From contig JARFXM010000011.1 of the NCBI GenBank assembly GCA_029532625.1, positions 434,001-498,000 on the forward strand: a stretch of DNA of 64,000 bases. Direction: 5' to 3'. Positions 56,904 to 64,000 of the stretch are shown piece by piece; position 1 is the stretch's first letter, and each line of letters opens with the position of its first letter. This stretch comes from Lomentospora prolificans. Lineage: Eukaryota; Ascomycota; Sordariomycetes; Microascales; Microascaceae. Below the pieces are notes generated by a model that worked only from the letters and a program-made list of their open reading frames with translations, made no database searches and had not been told where the DNA came from. The position numbers were made by a program, and so were the translations under genes.

Positions 56904-59900
56904 GGTTCAGGAGGAGGAGGAAAGTATTCGAGGTCCTCGTCGGATAGAACCAAATCGAAGCGGGTCGGCGAATCCAAATCAATGGCTCATGACAAAGTCG
57001 AAATGGAAAAGAAAAAGAAAAAAAGAGGGAAGAATGATTTTGGTGAAATAAAGGCTCCCATCCAAAACAGATCGTGACGAGATTTGATAAACAAAAAATG
57101 GATTAACTTGTGAGATAAAGGAGAGTCGTTAATGGTACTATGGACCGACTAGGAGAAGCCTGGCTTCTTTCCCCCCCCTTCGTTGATCAAGAGTGCGGCA
57201 TTTGCATGTGGAGGATGCTGTGCTGGGCGGTTGGAAGTTGGCGTGTGCAAGGGCTGGCCAAGAGGAAGATAGTGAGTGATGGTACAATTATTCCCGCAGG
57301 CGAGTGGTTCCTGCCTCAAATTCCGTGGTGGAAAGCTATCATCAAAAAAAAAAAGAAGAAACCCACGTTTTCCCGAAGAACAAACATGGGGAAGGCGCGA
57401 GGGGATGTCGAGAGAGATAGCGAGACGAGAAACTTTGGAAATCAAGTTCCCTCCTCGATCGGATGGGGCCGACATTATGTTCGGATTACCCTCTCTCCCC
57501 ACGCGCCCACCTTCCTCGTTTATTCCTCCCGCTCGTGTGCTCGCATTCCATTCTGCGTTAGTATTTGGTAGTCCTCCACCACAGTGTCAAGCCTGCACGT
57601 ATACGAGGACGGAGATAATTAGGGGAGATGGGGCGGGAGACTCGAACAGGATGAGCCGTGAGCGGCGCCATTAGAGATTGGCGTGCCACACTGCCCACTT
57701 TAATTTCCTTGTTTTCCGCCGAGTTTTGCATCTTCTGGAACAGCCAGCGCCAATCTCTCATCCACAAGGCAGAGCTGCCGACCAGCGAGGGGTGGTCATC
57801 AAACTAAAAATTCCAGATGATCAGAGGGCGATTCGTAATCCCTATCTTGCACTGTCAATAGACTGTATCATTTTCTTATTCTTCTGGGATCTCTTGTTTT
57901 CAATGAGGCCCCAATAACTCGGAATGCTTCCCTCTCGCCGACGGCGCATGGGGGCACGCCTCCCTCCGCCCACCCACGCCCATCCTCACAAGTAGATTTT
58001 GGGCGATGATTCTATTTTACAGTAACAAGCGCCATCCACAGCCGGCGGTTGGGCTTGTCTTTGCCTCTCGTCTCTGCCTTGGTTGTCTCTGCCGCACTGG
58101 GTGTGTCCGCCCACCTACTCTGTAAGTCGTGCGGGTCGCGACCAGCTCCTTCTGGTCTCAAAATTCCCCACTTGTGCAAGACATGGACCTAACATTTGTT
58201 CTACAAGAAGCTTAGCGTAAGACACCCTCTGCCTACCTACTCGATAATTCTACGGATACAATTGGCTGGCCCGACCCAGAAACGAAACGACCAGTCCGCT
58301 GCCTAGGATAGAGCTGGAGCCCTATTACGGGGAGCTGGACAGGATATGTCGCCAAGGAAAATCTATCGATCAATCTGTTCCAAGATTGTCCTGACAGCTA
58401 ATATATTCGAGATCTTGAAATGGGTTCGACGCACCAAAGAAACTGTGAGGAGGAGATTTTGTCCGCCAACCAGTGCCCTTCAGTACTAGTGGCATTTGAG
58501 ACGCCTTAAAAAAGGGGGGTTTTACACTAAATGTTCCCTTACCATTGCATGCCGTAATCGTCCCAAGAATAACTACTATTAAGCTCTGTAGTATTGAATA
58601 CTTGATGCAGTTGCCTCTGCAGCGACATACCATGCGATGCTTGCACAGGCTCAATTGATGCCAAATCGCGTTCGTAAAAAAACTGACTCTCCTTCCTCTT
58701 CTCCTGAGACCACTAAATACCCCGGGGCTGTACCCTAGACTTGTCTAGGAAAAATAAGAAATTCGCTCAAGCTTCAGACCCGTCGACAGTGCAAGGGCAT
58801 TAGTTCCACTGCCTCCCGCCTCGGAGGCCCACCACCCCAACTAATGAACCTGGAGATTGAAACAGAAACAGTCGCTGGCTGGCTTTGGTAAAGTGGTTAC
58901 TCACCCGGTGTCTTCCCTAGGAGGTTTAGTAGGTTCTAGCTTTGTAAATGGCCCAAGCCGTTCGATTGGGCTCAATACTCTCCAATGTGTGAGAGATGTC
59001 TTGGACGCACCCTGACCCTGCCTGACGTGAAACACCGGGGTGCAGTTTAACTTTTCATGTGGAGGTGCGGAGATCCTGTGCCTGGACCGACAGCCAGCGT
59101 CATGCATGGTCGAGACCATTCAGTAATAGTTTCCAACCCGACCAGGACTAGTGACGCCACCATTTCCAACACGCCAGCTTAGTGTACTATTGAAAGTCCA
59201 AGCGCATTGGGGGGAGGTACCTCGGTAAGTCGGCCCCGCCCCTCTGAGTGATATATGTGAGATGAAAGTACGAAGTACATTGCGAAAAGGGCGACGATGA
59301 GGCCAGCTGTGATAGTCCGCCCTGTTCCACAGAAATCAATTGTCAATAATGGCCAGCTGGCCAGCCGTGCACCCGCGCCTCTTCGCCCATCGTGTTTCCA
59401 GCTGCAACTCTGCTCGGTTCTAGCGGTCTGGCCCACGGCTACCGGCTTCCGTTGGCGCCGACAGTCTCAACACATGGGGTTGGGATCCGATTTCCAATTG
59501 GACTTGCCCTGCTTGAATTGCTGTCAGGAAGTTTCTACTTGCCGAAGGAGCGGATCAATCAATTAACGCCGTGAATTGATTAATATTAGCGTAAACCACA
59601 ATTGAAGGGATCTTCGACTAAAATCAGAGGCGAGCACACTCACGACTCTAAACGACGCCACCCGGTTCTCATGTACGAGAATTGACTTTGGCATCATATT
59701 ATTTAATATCTTGTCGCGTCGTGAGAAAGCAGCTAGTCCTGCGACGGTATGATACTATCTGAGACCCGGGTCCGCGTGAATAGGGTGATCGCTCATCCCA
59801 CTATCGCGGCTGCAGTTGCATCTTCTAATTAAATTTAGGTATTATGCAAAGCTCTGTGAAGCTACCACGGGAATTTCAGTCGAATGAGAAGGCGGGCGCA

Positions 59901-60005
59901 TGTGGACAATAGGGCGTAGGAATGCGTGGAATCTCTTTTCCTCCCCCTCCATTCTTTCCCATCTCTGGACTTTTTCTCTTTTTCGAGTGTCTCGAAAGAC
60001 TACTG
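56904..60005. other. long gene-poor region
   Basis: These 3.1 kb show no supported gene. Overlapping frames at 57140-57674 and 59297-59574 exist on both strands without domain resemblance; purine-rich (57000-57030, 57345-57362) and C-rich stretches inflate them. The first few hundred bases are the upstream region of the acyltransferase gene. No tRNA-like fold could be confirmed around the GACTCGAAC at 57639. Confidence 0.35.
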
Positions 60006-62280
60006 TCAGCTTGAGGGCGCCGGCTTCCATCCCTTACATGGATCTCGTCTTCCTTCTCTCCTTGCCTTCCACATGGCGCAATTGGCCAGCTGCACGAGTT
60101 CCATAACAAAGTTGTTCATCTCCTGCAAATATTCCATATCATCGCCAGTCATGGATGCCGTCGATATATTTTGTGATATGCTGACTGCTGACGCTAGGAT
60201 TTCCAGATCTTTCTGAGCCTGGGCACTGAGAGGGTGCACGAGTATATTGACAAACAGAGACATGGCGGCCACAGAGGGATAAAACGCGATGCGCCTGGGC
60301 CGAGTGAATTAGTGTCCTAGAACATGCACCGAGGAACTTGGTCAAACATACCAAAAGGGCTCTTCCTCCAGTCCGCTGTCCGGATTCCTGAGCATCGATA
60401 AGGTCGATCGGCTCGCTTCCAATGCCAAGTCAAGACTCGAATGAAAAACGCCGTGAAGATCATCGGGAATCTCAGTCCCCTCCGCATAAGTCGCGCCGCA
60501 TCTCCTAACGGCCGTATGAATAGTCGTCACGAGGTAGTGATACTCCAACTGCAGATTTCGACAGCACATGCGCTGCTCAACGCTCATCCTGGGCGAGAAA
60601 AGAACACAGTCCGGTGCGATTGAGAGCTTAGGCCGAAAGTCCTGCGGGATAGACAACCGCCAGTGCTCAAGTTCGTCGTCCAGCTGGCGGATATGGACTA
60701 GAATTTGGCTATCCGAGAGTTTCGCTGCGTTGGGGGAATAGAGGAGTTTGAGGGCCTTCTCCTTGATATGAGAGAGGCCGATAATACCTGGAAGGTGGTT
60801 ATTGCTATCGCTGGCAAGAGGGCCGCCGGTTTCTTGTTCCCCATCCAGCTCAGGAGCGTATGCCCAAACACCTGTATACCAACTGGGTGGGGTGAGGTCA
60901 CAAAAGTCTCCACTGAGCATGGGAGGCTGACCACACCGAAGCGAGATTCCCTTATCAACCATGTGGCACATCCAGAATAGCTTGCGAATATGCTGAGTAC
61001 GACGCTCGTCGTACGATATCGAGTCACCCGGCATTTCAGGCTGGTATATATGTCCACCAAGGCCGCAAATCAAGCGAGAAGCCATAGAAAAAAGAATTAC
61101 TGCGTTATCCCATTCTCCAGTGACAGTCCGATACAAGTGCTAGGCGTCTTTAGTATTAATAAGAGCTAGATATCGACCGCTCGGGCGAAACCACGAAGGA
61201 CGGACGACTTACTAAGAGTATCACCGCCTGGGCACTGTCCAAGCTCACCTCCCCGGATATATGGCCAAGTATTAGACACTGTGCTCTGTCTCCATAGGCA
61301 GCGCTATTCAGAGACTCATCTGACCCTTTTAATCGGGTAGCCACAGCAAGCGCAGCCAACACGCACGCCTTCGCGGAGACGCGAGCGTCAGGCGCCATTG
61401 ACGCCGTAGACGCCTCGTAGGCAGAAGATACCGTTTCGTCGAAGAGCACAGGGTCGAGGACAGGGTAATAAAATGGTCGGGAAGGTGTTAACAGAAGTGA
61501 GCTCACAATACCTTCCGCCACGTGCCTATCGGGCAGTTCGCACAGCTCTTCATACGACCACACAGCAGAAGGGCGAGTTGATTTCGAGCCAAATAGATTA
61601 AACTTGGCTAGATCAACCGCCTTACCAGTCCTCGATTCGACCCACTGATAGCCTTTGTCAGACAGGATGGGTATGCCCCTGTGGTACCAGTTCTGCCCTA
61701 GATAGCGCCTCAGGTCGCTTGGTAGACGAGGAGGGGCCTCGAAGGGTCGACGACCGCCGTGCGATGATAGGTAGGACGATGGTGAAGCCTGGGAATGAGG
61801 CAGCCAGCTAATGTGGTTAGGCAGGGTTGAGCTGCGCACCGAGCATTCTCGCTCAGTTGCAGGCGTTGTAAGCCCTACCGGGCTACTTATGGCTTCGGTG
61901 GACCGGCTGCTCTCGGAAAGTTTGTGAGAAAGATTCTGCTCGAGGACCTCGATCCGACGAGACAACTCCTGAACGTCTTGTGATAGGTCACGACTCAACG
62001 GCAGGGTCAAGATTAGTGATTTCTGACATGGAGACGGCAGCTATAGACATACGAAGTCTTTTTCTTTTTCCGCGGCTCTCGAGCGAATGTGCATGCGACG
62101 TCATGATGGCTGCACCATTCACATGGCTCTTCCGGGTTGATAATGGAGCATTGGATCTAAAGGAGATTCTGTCAGGAACCAACTCATTTTCGGTGGGTAT
62201 AGGCGCCCCGCGTTTAGCAATCGGTAAAACCTACCTACCTTTCGCTTGTAGCACACGTCGCAAGCTCGTTTCGGAGGCAT
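60006..62280 (-). CDS. Zn2Cys6 fungal transcription factor
   Basis: Five exons, 62280-62239, 62156-62053, 61993-61213, 61139-60352 and 60294-60006, give 667 aa with consistent phases. The zinc cluster is split by intron 1 and reads C-x2-C-x6-C-x8-C-x2-C-x6-C: Cys7 and Cys10 in ACDVCYKRK (exon 1), then Cys17, 26, 29 and 36 in exon 2 (IQCSI, EEPCEWCSHHDVACTF). A basic stretch (EPRKKKKTS) and a coiled coil (DVQELSRRIEVLEQNLSHKL) follow, the usual DNA-contact and dimer parts. About 180-470 is the fungal_trans middle homology region (AVILLHLYRTVTGEWDNAVI, SRLICGLGGHIYQPE, LFWMCHMVDKGISLRCGQPP). It is nuclear; targets are unknown. It is next to a kelch gene on the same strand; no biosynthetic cluster is evident. 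Confidence 0.9.
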
Positions 62281-62903
62281 GGTAGCGCCGCCTGTGAGGA
62301 AACGCGCGAGAAACCCGGGAAAGGGTGATAACGGAGGCATCGGAGCCCGTCGAGATCAACCCCAATCATATTATTTTTGGCACTGCGTTCAACCTGTGCT
62401 GAATCCCGCGCTAACTTGAAGAAGTTAAATCCTCCCTCACCTGCAGCCAGCGCATTGGCGTGCTTCAGTGGGTCACTGCAGTGAGCATCTCGGAGGACGG
62501 AGCCAACATTCTCCGCTTACATAAAAAATGAGCTACACAACATCCGAGAAATGAGATGATCCTGGTACTTCAGTACACGATTCTTCCCATGCGGTGTGTG
62601 CTTCGCCGAACAGTGGCGTGTCACGAAGATATGGCGCTTTGGTCTAATTACCATGGCCACCTTCTCAAATTGAATCTCACCGAGTTCCCTTCATCGAAAC
62701 GATATTTCAGCAGTTAGCTCCAGTTGTGATAATTGGTGCAGTTAACATAATACTCCATCAACCAAGTTGACGGCCTCTCAATCATGTAAGGACTCCGAGG
62801 TTGTCGGTCTACAAGTGAGATAACCCATGTTATACCTCATCGCCAGCTTGTATTCTCATCTATCCGTCTGTTACTTTTATCTGCAGTGTTGCGTGAAATA
62901 CAA
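62281..62903. other. upstream region of the transcription factor
   Basis: No frame of interest. This stretch holds the regulator's promoter and the 3' end of the kelch gene, both on the minus strand. Confidence 0.35.
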
Positions 62904-63979
62904 TTAATCCGAAAACGTCATCTTCCAAACGTCACCCAGTCTCTTATTGTCCTCAGCCAGTCCTCCGTGAATAACAATCACGTCATTGCCCATTTCATCC
63001 TTGGCTACATCGGCATCGAACCACCCTCGCGCATCGGGTCTATCCCCCCTAACCTCCAGCTTCCGCCATACCGATTGCTCGACATCAAAAGCCCACACGT
63101 CTGAGAGCATCTTGCCCGCACCAGCGTGGCCAAGCGCACTAGGATCACGCTCACCAAACATTGTGACCAGGTAAACCTTATCCTGAACGGTTACCGGGAC
63201 CAGGGTCGAGACGCTTCTCGCTTCCGGGCCGTTGACGCCATCGGGCTTGTACGTTATGCTGCTCCAGGAACTTGTCCCCAGGTCAAACACATCAACAGAG
63301 CCTCCCTGCTCTGTCTTCCCATCGAACCCGTTTATGCGATATATCTTTCTGTTGTTGAAGGCGATTGATGCACCTCCCCTGGAGGGTCCAGGGGCAGATG
63401 GGAGCTCCTTCCAAGCCTTATCTGAAATGCTGAAAGACCACAGGTCACCGAGTCGGCCGGTTTCGGGACATCCGGAATGAATGAAAATGCTATCCACACC
63501 GTCGGACGCGGTACAGTGATAGCTTCTTCCCTTTGGAAACGGGGCCGACGCATCGGAAGGCTTTATCAACTCCCAGCGAGAATTGGCTACCTTGTAGCAC
63601 CAAATGGCACCATTTTCCTCAATGGGTCTCATTTCGAGCCCTCCTCGGCCCGAGAATAGGTAAATATCACCTCCGATAGTAGTGCTGTGAGCACCGACAC
63701 GTGGTGAAGGAGCCTCACTTGACTCGGGAAGTGTCTCAGCTCCATACTCTACTCAGCTTATAAGTACTCGTCGGAGAGACCAACTAAAGACGCCTGGTCC
63801 ATACCTCTTTCCGAGCCGAGCTGGACGACGTCCAGTCGATTGTCCACGGGCTGTCGTGGTACCAGTTCACCGCCGAAAATAAAAGCTTTCTGGCCGACGA
63901 CAGAAACGGCGTGGGAGGAGCGATAGAGTCGCACACTCGAGGTGATGCGAGTCCAATTTGCCAGGTGTTTAATGGACAT
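62904..63979 (-). CDS. kelch-repeat protein
   Basis: Exons 63979-63805 and 63751-62904 give 340 aa. The 53-bp intron (donor GTATGG, acceptor GCTGAG) joins LGSER to VEYGAETLPE in frame; its donor and acceptor are not strong, so the junction is provisional. Kelch blades are seen as repeated pairs of hydrophobic strand plus GG or G...W: HAVSVVGQKAFIFGGE, PRVGAHSTTIGGDIYLFSGR, SDGVDSIFIHSGC...LGDLWSFS, GGASIAFNNRKIYRINGFDG, VQDKVYLVTMFGE...LSDVWAFD and NDVIVIHGGLAEDNKRLGDVW. Six blades account for nearly the whole chain, so it is a stand-alone beta-propeller of the type related to nitrile-specifier or epithiospecifier proteins, with no other domain. No signal peptide; probably cytosolic. The function is open. 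Confidence 0.82.
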
Positions 63980-64000
63980 ATTTGGAGACGGATAGGGAGC

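Noticed and set aside
57600..57720. A possible minus-strand tRNA T-loop (GTTCGAGTC).
   Set aside because: The flanking bases do not form a T stem or an acceptor stem.
60006..63979. A biosynthetic gene cluster around the Zn2Cys6 regulator, kelch protein and acyltransferase.
   Set aside because: No backbone enzyme (PKS, NRPS, terpene synthase), P450 or exporter is present, and 3 kb of empty DNA separates the acyltransferase from the regulator.
1..64000. CRISPR arrays, bacterial operons or phage genes.
   Set aside because: The window is clearly fungal nuclear DNA; the only regular tandem array is the 51-bp minisatellite, which has no spacer-repeat structure.

Overview
The window looks like nuclear DNA of a filamentous ascomycete (Pezizomycotina, probably Sordariomycetes). 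The evidence is many 50-90 bp introns with GTRNGT donors and CTAAC/CTGAC-like branch sites, an AA9 lytic polysaccharide monooxygenase with a secreted cupredoxin, a Zn2Cys6 transcription factor, fungal-only families (2EXR, DUF3638/DUF3645/DUF6606, DUF7025-type AAA ATPase), and an AspRS-DUF2156 fusion that matches the fungal sterol-aspartylating enzyme ErdS. Species cannot be told from the sequence alone. All exon models were built by hand from reading frames and splice signals; no searches were run.

Layout. 0.3-5.6 kb: a short-chain dehydrogenase, a protein made of two copies of an unnamed domain, and an ankyrin-type protein. 5.8-7.0 kb: a frameshifted, C-terminally truncated ferric reductase relic. 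8.2-13.9 kb: the best biological unit, a divergent pair of erdS (minus) and an HSL-type alpha/beta hydrolase (plus, a candidate ergosteryl-aspartate hydrolase) around 1.9 kb of shared upstream DNA with a CRE site. 14.6-16.3 kb: convergent AA9 monooxygenase and plastocyanin-like cupredoxin genes, both secreted. 16.3-22.4 kb: a gene-poor, partly AT-rich island with a solo LTR flanked by a perfect 5-bp target duplication, a small secreted-protein candidate and a decaying hypothetical gene. 22.5-24.6 kb: an ankyrin-repeat protein.

26.4-30.7 kb: an acidic unknown gene with an in-frame TAG, and a six-exon AAA ATPase with a GC-AG intron. 31.8-32.8 kb: a sugar-transporter pseudogene missing its middle. 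33.8-35.8 kb: a 2EXR protein with a long acidic tail. 39.9-41.8 kb: an intact hexose transporter behind about 4 kb of non-coding DNA with CreA-like motifs. 42.2-51.9 kb: one giant three-exon gene (about 3186 aa) of the DUF6606/DUF3638/DUF3645 family. 52.7-54.8 kb: a STAND-like/ankyrin pseudogene cut by a second solo LTR that carries a 51-bp minisatellite. 55.3-56.9 kb: a membrane acyltransferase. 60.0-64.0 kb: a five-exon Zn2Cys6 regulator and a kelch protein.

The intact genes cover membrane sterol modification, cellulose oxidation and sugar uptake. The three clear pseudogenes (iron reductase, sugar transporter, STAND/ankyrin), the two solo LTRs and two further genes with in-frame stops show that accessory functions here are being lost through indels, nonsense changes and retroelement insertion.
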